Below are positions 47,770-56,351 of a stretch of DNA of 64,000 nt, in pieces. The position numbers and the translations under genes are program-made. The stretch comes from Phycisphaerales bacterium (GTDB taxonomy: Bacteria > Planctomycetota > Phycisphaerae > Phycisphaerales > SM1A02), in the NCBI GenBank assembly GCA_029268515.1, contig JAQWNP010000017.1:62001-126000 (forward strand), in the 5' to 3' direction. The notes under the pieces are model-generated. The model did not search any database. It had not been told where the DNA came from and saw only the letters and a program-made list of their open reading frames with translations. Numbering within the stretch: the stretch's first letter is position 1; every line of letters begins with the position of its first letter.

Positions 47770-48531
47770 ATGATGTTGACAAGTCATCAAAATCGGACAC
47801 ATCGCGGGTTCACCGTTATTGAGCTGGTTGTCGTGATGGGGATTATTTCGATATTGGCTGCGATTCTCATACCTTCGATTGCGGGGCTCAGGCATCGAGC
47901 GTTTGTTGCCACAGATGTATTGAATCTTCGTTCGCTTCAGATAGCCCACTATCAGTATGCAGTAGACGAAGATGGGAAATTTGCTGATGCAGGGCTTGCT
48001 CATGGAGGCCTTGCAAACGAAGAAATAGCTTGGCTGAATCTCGTTGGCGAGTATGTAGATCTCGATGGTGTTATTCGATCGCCACTGGATACAAGTCCAC
48101 ACTGGGAAACACCAGTTGAGGGTACGACGAATCGATTCCGTCGGACCAGTTACGGTTGGAATAACTATCTTTCCCGTACGCATTCACCTGACGCAGCAAT
48201 CGATCCAAGGCAGGCTGTGGATCGGATGAGTAAATTAAAGAATCCGGCAAAGACAGTGCATTTTTTGCATATGGCAGCCACAGGATCTTTTGCTGGAGCT
48301 GATCATGTTCATGTCGAGAATTGGTGGATTGGCGACTCTCATCCAGACGCCCCACCAGTTTTGGCATCCAATCAAGTTCAGACCAACGCTGTTTCCGGCA
48401 AGCCACATTCATCTCAGGCGAAGTCAAACTATGGATTTGTAGATGGTCATGTCGAAACCCGGCATTTCTTTGATGTTTATGTTGATCCCAATCGTAATTC
48501 CTTTAACCCTGAAAATGCTCCTTTGTTTTAA
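47770..48531 (+). CDS. Pseudopilin-like secreted protein (zinc locus)
   Basis: 253 aa. The prepilin signal is HRG|FTVIELVVVMGIISILAA with Glu at +5, followed by a long N-terminal helix. The C-terminal region contains NYGFVDGHVETRH, the DG-H segment seen in planctomycete pseudopilins, and several His residues (AGADHVHVENWW) that could bind metal. It is the first gene after the putative Zur operator, and the secreted all3515-like protein follows 24 bp downstream. It pairs with the pseudopilin of the cobalamin locus at 42459, but the two share only the general plan. Two adjacent ATG codons could serve as start. Confidence 0.83.
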   Translation: MMLTSHQNRTHRGFTVIELVVVMGIISILAAILIPSIAGLRHRAFVATDVLNLRSLQIAHYQYAVDEDGKFADAGLAHGGLANEEIAWLNLVGEYVDLDGVIRSPLDTSPHWETPVEGTTNRFRRTSYGWNNYLSRTHSPDAAIDPRQAVDRMSKLKNPAKTVHFLHMAATGSFAGADHVHVENWWIGDSHPDAPPVLASNQVQTNAVSGKPHSSQAKSNYGFVDGHVETRHFFDVYVDPNRNSFNPENAPLF

Positions 48532-48555
48532 AAACTTTAAGTACGAAAGACGAAT

Positions 48556-49479
48556 TTGTTAATGTCATTCCCATTTAATAAAAAAGTCAGTCAATTCAAA
48601 ACCGTTGGAACGCTTGTTTTATTCGCAACCGTGACCCCTCTTTTGGCATTTGTCCAAGACGCCGCAGCTCAACATGCTGGAGATATCTTCATTAATGTTC
48701 AAGCAGACAAGATCCATACTGGATTGGTCGAGGATGATGAAGTAGTCGAATCAAATGAACGTGTCTTTGAGTCGGAGTTGGGTGAATCTGGTGTGCCGGG
48801 TTTCTCCGATGAGCCTGGTTGGGAGGCATTCCCAGGCACCTTTGAGCCTGGGTCTAGCTTAGGCTGGAACGCCTTAGCGGGCGTTGGTCGATGGAACGGT
48901 TCTGGTTTTGACACTGGAATTGACGAGACCATTGAGGTGGCTTTTGCAAGTCTTTCCTTTACGATCGGTAACGCACCTATCAATGGCTTTGAACTTGTAG
49001 TTGCGGCAGATGGTAGTTTTCATCGTCACATCAGTTTCTATCTCGATAGCCCCACCAATGATCCCGCAGTAGGTATTTATCTTGTGGAGTTGGAGCTACA
49101 TGCTCTTGGAGATTATGAGACTTCTGATTCTTTCTGGATTGTGTTTAACAATTTGGCGAGTGAAGAAGATCACGAGGCCGCGGTGGAGTGGGTCGAAGAG
49201 AATATGGCCAATGAACTTCGCTGCACTGGAGATCTGACTGGTGACAATGTGGTCGACCTTGCAGATTTCTCTGAGTTTCTGATTCAGTTTGGCAACGTTG
49301 GTAATGGCTTGTCAGCAGACTTGGATGAGGATCAAGACGTTGACGTCAATGATTTCTCTGAGTTCTTAGTAAACTTCGGCAATACTTGCGAGGAACGCAG
49401 CACTGTCGTTGAGACAGCTCCTACGAAGGCTTCGCCAAAGAAAAACAGTCGCGGCGGCATACTCGGATCGGTCAAGTAA
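48556..49479 (+). CDS. Secreted dockerin-module protein, all3515-like (zinc-responsive)
   Basis: 307 aa. A signal peptide (TVGTLVLFATVTPLLAFV, then AAAQHAGDIFI) precedes a beta-rich body. The segments SDEPGWEAFPGTF, HRHISFYLDSP, VGIYLVELELHAL, SDSFWIVFNNLASEEDHEAA match, from memory, the family named in databases as all3515 family Zur-repressed PEP-CTERM protein. In place of PEP-CTERM it ends with two EF-hand-like repeats (DLTGDNVVDLADF and DLDEDQDVDVNDF) and a Lys-rich tail. It probably acts at the cell surface in zinc-limited cells; zinc binding is not shown. It follows the pseudopilin by 24 bp and ends at a strong terminator. Confidence 0.75.
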   Translation: MLMSFPFNKKVSQFKTVGTLVLFATVTPLLAFVQDAAAQHAGDIFINVQADKIHTGLVEDDEVVESNERVFESELGESGVPGFSDEPGWEAFPGTFEPGSSLGWNALAGVGRWNGSGFDTGIDETIEVAFASLSFTIGNAPINGFELVVAADGSFHRHISFYLDSPTNDPAVGIYLVELELHALGDYETSDSFWIVFNNLASEEDHEAAVEWVEENMANELRCTGDLTGDNVVDLADFSEFLIQFGNVGNGLSADLDEDQDVDVNDFSEFLVNFGNTCEERSTVVETAPTKASPKKNSRGGILGSVK

Positions 49480-49500
49480 AGTTCGTTTTCTTGAAATTAT

Positions 49501-49533
49501 AAAAGGGCGCCGTTTTTAGAACGGCGCCCTTTT
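49501..49533. terminator. Strong bidirectional terminator
   Basis: AAAAGGGCGCCGTT pairs perfectly with AACGGCGCCCTTTT around a 5-base loop, 21 bases after the stop at 49479. A- and T-runs on both sides let it act in either direction. Confidence 0.92.
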
Positions 49534-49714
49534 CTATTAAGGAATTTACGATCTTAGGAAGGCAATCGTCAAGCCAGAGCCCAATTCGTGATTGATGTGT
49601 GCCTCGAGATGACAGTTGATTGTTAGGATTTGATTATCGGTGGACTGGTGATAAGAAGTCGCTCAGCTTCTTCGATGGCCACAAAAGTCCAGCGGGGATA
49701 TTCATGAAATAAAA

Positions 49715-49809
49715 GAGCCCCGGTCCGACGACGCTCCAAGTGAGAGAGAGCGCCGCAGACCAGGGAGAGAGAGAGTGCTGCTTTGGTCCTCAGAAGTAGG
49801 ACAGGGGCT
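49715..49809. ncRNA. Possible structured RNA element
   Basis: Within the 443-bp gap 49534-49976, which has no convincing gene, AGCCCCGGTCC (49716-49726) can pair with GGACAGGGGCT (49799-49809) with one mismatch. An alternative inner hairpin (49718-49765) uses part of the same arm: CCC/GGG, GGTC/GACC and CGCTC/GAGCG. On the minus strand the right arm is followed by CTTTTATTT, so it could act as a terminator with a competing structure. Two GA-repeat tracts lie inside. No known RNA family was recognised, and a 75-codon frame over it looks spurious. Confidence 0.35.
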
Positions 49810-49976
49810 AGATTACAGTCATTAATGATGATGTCGGCAGATATCGCCATGAATTTATGGGGATGTGAAAGCGCTGGTTCGAGGCGTTTTTACCTTGATC
49901 TCAACGGGGCAGACGCCGAGAACGCCAAGGATGAGGTTCTTCCAGAAACTGTCCAAGCCTGACAACAATAAGCCAG

Positions 49977-50897
49977 TCATGAGCGTGGAAAATCACTTCT
50001 CACAGGCACAACGGGTTGGATGCTGGCGTCGTTTGTCAGCGTGTAGAGATCAAGGTCGCCGTACTCTTCTTCCAACTCAGTTGATCCGCCGGTGGTCATC
50101 GCAATGGCCACCGCCAAGAGGGTCAATAGTGCAACGGCGGCAATGCGGGCAACCGTCGCTTGAAATGGTTTCGTCGCTGGGCGCAAGTTGTCGGCGAGCA
50201 AACCAAGCGGCGCGATCGCAATGATGATCCATGACCACCGAGAGAAGGAGTCATAGTCATAGCCATATCCCACAAGTGTCATCATGGCGATGATGGCAAC
50301 CATCAGAGATATGCCAGCATAACCCAGCATATAGCGGCGTTTGATCAGTCCAAAAACAGTAAACCCACCAAGCATCGCTGCAATGGCGCCCATGATCAGA
50401 GCGGCCATTGCAAACCCACTCACAATCAGTAAGAAAGAAAGCCCAGTGGCTGGAAACCAAAGCGCGAAGGGCACTGAAAAACCCGTATGCCTAGCAGGCT
50501 TGGTAAGTACCAAGCTAGTGACAACGATGAAGGCAAAGAGCACAATCCGCCATGGAAGAGTGTTGGCATCCGGTATATTCAAGAGCAGCGATGGAGTAAT
50601 GGCGACGCCAATGGCCAGCAAGGCAAAGAGGCCAAGTGAGTTTGGTTTGATGACACACGGCAACAGTACCGCGACCTGAATCGCCATTGCCAAGGCGACA
50701 TACTTCCATGCCTCCACCGGTGATTGTGGGAAGCCCGAAATGAAATACATGCTCAAGACAAACCCAACCAAGAGACTCAGAGCACTGATCCAGGAACGTC
50801 CCTGTCGCGTCAGTGGCATGAGCCAAACGGTTGCCGTCAGAAGAGTGCCGATCAAAGCAGGCAGTGCGACGACCACTAGGACTTCTTGGGGATTCAA
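49977..50897 (-). CDS. Multi-spanning membrane protein of unknown function
   Basis: 306 aa with about nine hydrophobic segments, for example VLVVVALPALIGTLL, FALLAIGVAITPSLLL, IVLFAFIVVTSLVL and WIIIAIAPLGLLA, ending in an acidic tail (STELEEEYGDLDLY). I do not recognise a family and see no transport motif. The start codon at 50897 would be TTG, and the true start is uncertain. The YceI gene lies 30 bp upstream on the same strand, so the two may be co-transcribed. Confidence 0.6.
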   Translation of the reverse strand: MNPQEVLVVVALPALIGTLLTATVWLMPLTRQGRSWISALSLLVGFVLSMYFISGFPQSPVEAWKYVALAMAIQVAVLLPCVIKPNSLGLFALLAIGVAITPSLLLNIPDANTLPWRIVLFAFIVVTSLVLTKPARHTGFSVPFALWFPATGLSFLLIVSGFAMAALIMGAIAAMLGGFTVFGLIKRRYMLGYAGISLMVAIIAMMTLVGYGYDYDSFSRWSWIIIAIAPLGLLADNLRPATKPFQATVARIAAVALLTLLAVAIAMTTGGSTELEEEYGDLDLYTLTNDASIQPVVPVRSDFPRS

Positions 50898-50927
50898 GGG
50901 CGCTTCTCTTTGCGGGCAGTGTGTACG

Positions 50928-51542
50928 TTAAGGCTGCACATTGGCTTCCATGGCCACAGTCACATCGACTTCGTTGCCCAAAGCGCCTTTTTCTACGCCG
51001 TAGTTCATGCCGAACTCGCTACGGTTGATTTTGAAATTTGCTTCGAATCCGACCTTCTTACCCTTGCTGGTCTCATTGGAACCAAGCCACTGCACCATCG
51101 CCGTAATCGGCTTGGTGACACCATGCATCGTCAGGTCACCCTTAACTTCATAGGTATCATCGTCAACTTTCTTGGCCGATTGACTCTTGAACGTCATATT
51201 GGGAAATTCTTTGGCATTAAAAAAGTCTGGGCTTTTGAGATGCCGGTCGAGTTGATCAACGCCACTATCAACACTTTCGACATCTATTGAGATATCGAAA
51301 TCTAGATCATCGGTGCTGCCTGGAGTCCATGAGACCGTACCGTCAACATCATTGAAGCGTCCCCAAAAGCGACCCGCACCGAGGTGCTGTACACGGAAGT
51401 GTGCATTTGAATGGGTGGTATCGATTGCCATGCTCTCGCGAGCCGTCGTAGATTCCTGAGCAGCAGGGGCTTGGCGTTGATTGATGATTCCAAGACTGAC
51501 GAAAGATATAGTGACGATGGCGACGATGGGCAACGGCCTCAT
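50928..51542 (-). CDS. YceI-family periplasmic protein
   Basis: 204 aa. A signal peptide (IVAIVTISFVSLGI) is followed by the YceI lipocalin-like barrel: IDTTHSNAHFRVQHLG at its start, GRFNDVDGTVSW, FPNMTFKSQSAKK and YEVKGDLTMHGVTKP. Members bind isoprenoid or amphiphilic ligands; the physiological role here is unknown. TGGAGT precedes the ATG. It lies 30 bp ahead of the membrane-protein gene on the same strand. Confidence 0.9.
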   Translation of the reverse strand: MRPLPIVAIVTISFVSLGIINQRQAPAAQESTTARESMAIDTTHSNAHFRVQHLGAGRFWGRFNDVDGTVSWTPGSTDDLDFDISIDVESVDSGVDQLDRHLKSPDFFNAKEFPNMTFKSQSAKKVDDDTYEVKGDLTMHGVTKPITAMVQWLGSNETSKGKKVGFEANFKINRSEFGMNYGVEKGALGNEVDVTVAMEANVQP

Positions 51543-52022
51543 GTGTATTACTCCAGTTCTAGATCGTTGGTTAGAAGTACTGTGCCTTAGCCTCTCTGTC
51601 TGGGAGAGGTTCTGTGTTGGCGATAGCTTTCACGATGGATTGAGTCAGTTGGATGCCATGAGCACGGATTTGTTCCAATAAACAGAAGATCGTTTTACAT
51701 GCTGGCCGCAGATGTGATCTTAGAGGGCTTGGGCGATGAAGTGGAATCCAGGCTGTCCAAAGTAGGGGCTTAGGGGTGGTATTGGCCAAGAAGGAGAATG
51801 GCCTGAGATCCCCAATGAGTCGATCTGAAAGTCCATTTAGGGGCTTTAGTTGGCCATTGCAAGGTGTTTTGAACACTTCCCCCTGGAGTCGACGTATACG
51901 CCTGGTCAACTGTTTACTTGTCATTGTGGCAAGTGAAGCCTGCCTCAAGGAAGTGGCAGTATCAAGGGACGAGAGTCTGTATAGGAATCCTTGCCAAGTG
52001 CAAGTTGAAAGGAATACCACTG
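51543..52022. other. Divergent spacer, no gene recognised
   Basis: 480 bp between the YceI gene and the chitinase. A 149-codon minus-strand frame crosses it but has no domain likeness or ribosome site. A short inverted repeat (ACTTG/CAAGT, 51915-51933 region) precedes the chitinase. I see nothing else. Confidence 0.4.
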
Positions 52023-53927
52023 ATGGAACGGATCACGGACGTGATAAGCGGTGGGGGACGATGGATGGAAGACAAAGACAACAATTCTATTGGAAAGGCA
52101 CAGCGTTCTTGTCGTTTTAGGCCATTGGCCTCGATGCTCGTTGGCGGCGGCCTGATGTTGGCCACCGCGCCAATAGCGGTAGCCAATCCGATGTGCGCTA
52201 GTGATATTGATGGAAGTGGCCGGGTTGAACTTGGAGATTTCTCAAAGCTACTTGTTGCCTTTGGGTCAGATGATCCAGAAGCTGATATCAATCAAGACGG
52301 TATTGTGGATCTTGACGATTTCTCACAGATGCTAGTGAGCTGGGGCCCGTGCTCTAAGGTCGTTGGTTATTACATTGAGTGGGGCATTTACGGCCGTGAC
52401 TATCAACCAATGGATATTCCTGGTGACAAGCTCACGCATATCAATTATGCCTTTGCTGACATTGGTGATGATCTGACCATCAAAGTTGGTGATTCATACG
52501 CGGCTCTGGAAAAACTCTATCCCGGTGATACCTGGGACCAGCCGCTTGCAGGCACCTACAACCAAATAAACAACGTGCTTAAGGCCGAGCACCCACATCT
52601 GAAGACTTTTATCTCGGTTGGTGGTTGGACTTGGTCAGGGAAGTTCTCTGATGTGGCTCTGACAGAGGCATCGCGCAGTAACTTTGCAGCCTCATGTGTT
52701 GACTTTATTCGTGCCTATGGTTTTGATGGTGTCGACATTGATTGGGAATATCCCGTTTGCTGCGGTTTGTCCAACAACACTTACCGACCTGAAGATGCAG
52801 ATAACTATGTGCTCTTGCTTGAAGAACTACGCGCCCAGTTGGATGTAGCCGCAGCACAAGATGGTACGCAATATCTATTGACGATCGCATCACCTGCAGG
52901 ATATGACAAGCTTGCCTATCTTGATCTGGCGGCGATTGTAGCGCCCCTGGACTGGGTCAATGTCATGACCTATGACCTCCACGGCGCCTGGGATTTGAGC
53001 AATACCAATCACCATTCGGCTCTGTACCCCAACCCCAATGATGATGACGCTAATGAACTGATTCGTGAGCGCTACAACGTTGATTGGGCATTGCAAGAAT
53101 TTCTTGCCAAGGGTGTCCCTGCGGAGAAAATCGTCATGGGTGTGCCGATGTATGGCCGTGCCTGGGGCGGTGTGCAACCTGAAGGTGGTAACGGTGGTGG
53201 CAATGGCGGCGACAACGGTGGTGGTACTGGCACACTGACCGCGAGCATTGAGCCAGCAGGACTTTGGGAGACGAGTTTTAACGCCAACCTGGTCTTGCGC
53301 AATGATTCTGCATCACCCGTCAATGGTTGGACCATTTCATTTGGTTATGAGCCCGTCATTACGTCGCTCTGGAATGGTGATATGACATTCATAGACAATC
53401 TGTACACGGTGACCGATTTGGGTTGGAACGCAAGCATTGCACCAGGTGCTGAAATTACCATCGGCTTCCAAGGCGACGGTGCCTTTACAGATCAGTTCAC
53501 CTCATGTGAGCTCAATGGTGGTGCCTGTGATGGCAGTACTGACACCGAAGAGTCGGAGGGCAATGATGAGCAAGAAGGCAGCGATGAAGAGCCATCGATT
53601 CTCTTTGTGGCTGCTTCAAGTGTGCCTGCAGGTACCTGGGATGATGGCACAAGTGGCGCGACTGGTGTAACTGATTTTACTGAAATCGAATCTTTCATTG
53701 CCAGTGGTCAGTACACGCGCTACTGGGATGACTATGCAAAAGTGCCATATCTCTATAGCCCGAGCGCCTTTGGTGGTCACTTCATCAGTTACGATGATCT
53801 TGAGTCAATTGGTATCAAGATTGATTATGTGAATTCATATGGTCTCGGTGGCATGATGTATTGGGAAGTCACTGCTGATCGAAATCAAACACTGATTGAT
53901 GCGATTGCTGATGGTCTTGCCAGATAA
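52023..53927 (+). CDS. Secreted GH18 chitinase with dockerin module and inserted CBM2-like domain
   Basis: 634 aa from the ATG at 52023 (AAAGGAA upstream); the ATG at 52065 is an alternative and would give a shorter n-region. The signal sequence (LASMLVGGGLMLATAPIAVA) leads to two EF-hand-like repeats near the N-terminus (DIDGSGRVELGDF and DINQDGIVDLDDF), then the GH18 barrel (KVVGYYIEWGIYGRDY, FISVGGWTWSGKF, catalytic DGVDIDWEYP with Glu about residue 241, MTYDLHGAW, MGVPMYGRAWGG). A Gly/Asn linker at 53180-53230 opens a CBM2-like domain (ASIEPAGLWETSFNANLVL, WTISFGYEP, GWNASIAPGAEITIGFQ). The barrel then resumes (TRYWDDYAKVPYLYS, GLGGMMYWEVTAD). It should hydrolyse chitin outside the cell. 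A terminator follows. Confidence 0.9.
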   Translation: MERITDVISGGGRWMEDKDNNSIGKAQRSCRFRPLASMLVGGGLMLATAPIAVANPMCASDIDGSGRVELGDFSKLLVAFGSDDPEADINQDGIVDLDDFSQMLVSWGPCSKVVGYYIEWGIYGRDYQPMDIPGDKLTHINYAFADIGDDLTIKVGDSYAALEKLYPGDTWDQPLAGTYNQINNVLKAEHPHLKTFISVGGWTWSGKFSDVALTEASRSNFAASCVDFIRAYGFDGVDIDWEYPVCCGLSNNTYRPEDADNYVLLLEELRAQLDVAAAQDGTQYLLTIASPAGYDKLAYLDLAAIVAPLDWVNVMTYDLHGAWDLSNTNHHSALYPNPNDDDANELIRERYNVDWALQEFLAKGVPAEKIVMGVPMYGRAWGGVQPEGGNGGGNGGDNGGGTGTLTASIEPAGLWETSFNANLVLRNDSASPVNGWTISFGYEPVITSLWNGDMTFIDNLYTVTDLGWNASIAPGAEITIGFQGDGAFTDQFTSCELNGGACDGSTDTEESEGNDEQEGSDEEPSILFVAASSVPAGTWDDGTSGATGVTDFTEIESFIASGQYTRYWDDYAKVPYLYSPSAFGGHFISYDDLESIGIKIDYVNSYGLGGMMYWEVTADRNQTLIDAIADGLAR

Positions 53928-53968
53928 GGCCAAAGTGATGTGAAATCACATCTCAAGTGAGTTAAACG

Positions 53969-54000
53969 CATGGGTAGGGTTCCTTGGAATCCTACCCATG
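53969..54000. terminator. Terminator between the chitinase and the deacetylase
   Basis: CATGGGTAGG pairs with CCTACCCATG, with inner TTCC/GGAA, in a nearly perfect hairpin followed by TCTCTTT. It lies between two convergent genes. Confidence 0.8.
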
Positions 54001-54029
54001 TCTCTTTAAGTTAAGGCATTGGCATACCG

Positions 54030-54836
54030 TTATTTCGACGCCGGATCTTTGGATTGGGGTGACTCGAAGTTCATGAGTTCAGAAACTGTCACACACTGAA
54101 GGCCGCGGCGGTCAAGTTCTTTGAGTATGCACTCGACGGCGTCGACGGTTGTCTGGCGATCAACACCAGGTTTGTCACAGCCATCATGAAAGAGCACGAT
54201 ATCGCCTGGCTTCAAGCGTTTGCATACGGTAGCGGATAGCGTCTTTGCATTCTGCCTCCAGGCCTCTCGGCTATGCACTGACCAAAGGACAACCTTCAGG
54301 TGATCTGCCGTTGCAATATGCGATAGAGCAGGGTTTTTGAGTCCCACCGGAGGTCGATAGAGCGGGTTGGCTGGGCCGCCCACGCGTGCGATGGCGGCAG
54401 CACCGTTGGCAATTTCCTTTCGCATTGGGCCAGCCGTTCTAAAATTGAGTAATCGACTGTGTGAATAGCTGTGGTTGCCCAGTTCATGTCCTTCAGCAAC
54501 AAGTTGCTGAGCGACTTGAGGGTGCGCATCGATATATCGGCCGATACAAAAGAACGTGGCATGGGCACCATGTTTTTTCAGAAGTTCGGCAATCGCAGGG
54601 GTATAGGTCGGATCAGGACCATCATCGAAGGTCAGGGCGACCTTCTTAGAATCTTGAGGGCCTTTGGTCATGCTTCGTAAGAGAAATTGGGAGTTTGGCC
54701 TGAACACCCCATCGATGACATAGGCATGAAACACCACAAATGGAATCACGATCGCCCACCAAATAAAGCCAGCAATAATCACCAGGATAATGGTGGCAAG
54801 GGCGTAAAGCAGGAGCATGATAGACCAGCGTGACAC
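54030..54836 (-). CDS. Membrane-anchored polysaccharide deacetylase (NodB/CE4)
   Basis: 268 aa. Two N-terminal hydrophobic segments (LLLYALATIILVIIAGFIWW and a following one) anchor the protein. The NodB domain then shows LTFDDGPDPTYT (catalytic Asp pair), HSYSHSRLL (metal His pair), YRPPVG, and the closing VLFHDGCD. Such enzymes remove acetyl groups from chitin oligomers, peptidoglycan or other N-acetylated glycans. The convergent chitinase makes chitin a natural guess, but peptidoglycan cannot be excluded. Confidence 0.9.
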   Translation of the reverse strand: MSRWSIMLLLYALATIILVIIAGFIWWAIVIPFVVFHAYVIDGVFRPNSQFLLRSMTKGPQDSKKVALTFDDGPDPTYTPAIAELLKKHGAHATFFCIGRYIDAHPQVAQQLVAEGHELGNHSYSHSRLLNFRTAGPMRKEIANGAAAIARVGGPANPLYRPPVGLKNPALSHIATADHLKVVLWSVHSREAWRQNAKTLSATVCKRLKPGDIVLFHDGCDKPGVDRQTTVDAVECILKELDRRGLQCVTVSELMNFESPQSKDPASK

Positions 54837-54939
54837 GTTCTATCCTAACAGGCCCTGGGCAACAGAGTTGTTACAAATTAGGATCGTATCCCCGACTCGA
54901 TTGGTTTATGCTATCGGGAAAGTTTTTGAGACCCTGACT

Positions 54940-55866
54940 ATGTATGACGTTATTGGTGATGTGCATGGAAGCCACGATGCCCTCAAGCGACTGCTGATGC
55001 GCATGGGGTATGTTAAGGGTGCGGCTGGGTATACCCATCGTGAACGTCAGGCCATCTTTGTTGGTGATCTTCTAAACCGTGGTAAGGCAGTTGGAAAAGT
55101 CATCAAATTGGTGCGGCGGATGCAAGACAGTGGGGCGGCTCAGGTGGTCATGGGCAACCACGAGTTTAATACCTTGGCCTACCATATACCTCATCCAAAT
55201 CGCAAAGGCGTTTATCTTCGCCCGAGAAGCAAAAAAAACCAAAAGCAGATTTCAGCGACATTGAACCAGCTTTCCAAGAGCGAGATTAAAAGTACGCTCG
55301 ATTGGATTCGAGATCTTCCAATGTATATGGACTTACCTGAAATTCGAGTTGTTCATGCTTGTTGGGATCCGTGGGCTATCAAAAGAATTTCGAAAGCACA
55401 TGCCGAATTCGGCCAATGGACTGACGAATTTATGCATAAGGCCTTAACCCCTGGGAAAAAATTAGCAAGAGCTATCGAATGGACGCTCAAGGGTAAAGAG
55501 CAAAGTTTGCCTTTGGGCAAGGGGTTGACGGATCTTGATGGTTTTTATCGTTCACGCCTGCGGGTTCGCTGGTATCTGCCGCCCAATGAAAAAACGTACG
55601 CTGAATATGCGTTGGTACGAGATAACGATCTTCCTCAGATCCCACTGCCGGCGGTACTGGACGACAAACCATGTCCTTACGAAGAAAGCGACAAGCCGGT
55701 GTTCATCGGTCACTACGGGCTGCATCCAAATCCTGAGCCAGTGCTACTTGCCAAGAATGTTGCTTGTATTGATTATGGGGTGGCTCGCGGAGATGTGCTC
55801 TGCGCTTACCGATGGGATGGCGAGAAAGTGCTTGAGCCAGATCATCTCGTTTGGGTCAACGTGTGA
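54940..55866 (+). CDS. PPP-type metallophosphatase (diadenosine-tetraphosphatase/PrpE-like)
   Basis: 308 aa from the ATG at 54940, where MYDVIGDVHGSHD begins the family; the frame runs 41 codons upstream, overlapping the divergent deacetylase. Metal-binding motifs are GDVHG, VGDLLNRGKAVG and MGNHE, with later His residues in VVHACWDPW and FIGHYGLHPN. Members hydrolyse dinucleoside polyphosphates or phosphoproteins; the substrate is undetermined. The ribosome site is weak. Confidence 0.85.
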   Translation: MYDVIGDVHGSHDALKRLLMRMGYVKGAAGYTHRERQAIFVGDLLNRGKAVGKVIKLVRRMQDSGAAQVVMGNHEFNTLAYHIPHPNRKGVYLRPRSKKNQKQISATLNQLSKSEIKSTLDWIRDLPMYMDLPEIRVVHACWDPWAIKRISKAHAEFGQWTDEFMHKALTPGKKLARAIEWTLKGKEQSLPLGKGLTDLDGFYRSRLRVRWYLPPNEKTYAEYALVRDNDLPQIPLPAVLDDKPCPYEESDKPVFIGHYGLHPNPEPVLLAKNVACIDYGVARGDVLCAYRWDGEKVLEPDHLVWVNV

Positions 55867-55899
55867 TCAAGTACGCGCTGCTTTTCTAGCTGGATCAAT

Positions 55900-56199
55900 T
55901 TATTTCTTGGTTCGCCCGTGTTTTTCGCTCGGGTCTGCAATGCGGCGAACGTTCGTGGCTGTTGGGCGATGTTGGTGGTTTGAATGCACTTCAAATTCAA
56001 CGCAATCTCCTTGATGGAAAAGGGTCGTCTGCAGTGCGGTTTCTCCAGCCGATTCTGTCTGATCTAAGAGGATGTCATGTGTTCCATCCTCTGGGGCAAT
56101 ATAACCGTAGGCTTTAGCAGTATTGAACCACTTGACCCGTCCCCTCAATCGGGTTGGGTGTTTGTCGGGTGTTTTCATATGGCCGTGCGTAACTGGCAT
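55900..56199 (-). CDS. Cold-shock-domain protein
   Basis: 99 aa from the ATG at 56199, which has GGGGGC upstream; a later ATG at 56178 is an alternative. The domain has the RNP1-like start GRVKWFNTAKAYGYIAPEDG and a second motif with ILLDQTE, but the usual DVFVH of RNP2 is altered to DILLD. The C-terminal tail is basic (KHGRTKK). It likely binds single-stranded RNA or DNA, although the changed RNP2 could weaken binding. Confidence 0.85.
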   Translation of the reverse strand: MPVTHGHMKTPDKHPTRLRGRVKWFNTAKAYGYIAPEDGTHDILLDQTESAGETALQTTLFHQGDCVEFEVHSNHQHRPTATNVRRIADPSEKHGRTKK

Positions 56200-56351
56200 T
56201 AGCTGCCCCCAATTAGATACCCCTCGCCTCCTATTATACAGCATCATAAAAAAGGCTTTACGAGCGAAAATAGCCTTTATGGGTTGTTTAGCAGCCGCAA
56301 AACATCTGTATGCCCCTTTACATAACGGCGACTCTGTTGTGACATGGGTGG

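Noticed and set aside
49740-49776. GA-rich tracts as a CRISPR or satellite repeat
   Set aside because: Only two short GA runs with no regular spacers or unit length.
49623-49850. 75-codon minus-strand frame in the gap after the zinc locus
   Set aside because: Low complexity, no domain likeness, and it coincides with the inverted repeats reported as a possible RNA.
51571-52020. 149-codon minus-strand frame upstream of the chitinase
   Set aside because: Overlaps the likely chitinase promoter and ribosome site, unusual composition, no recognisable domain.
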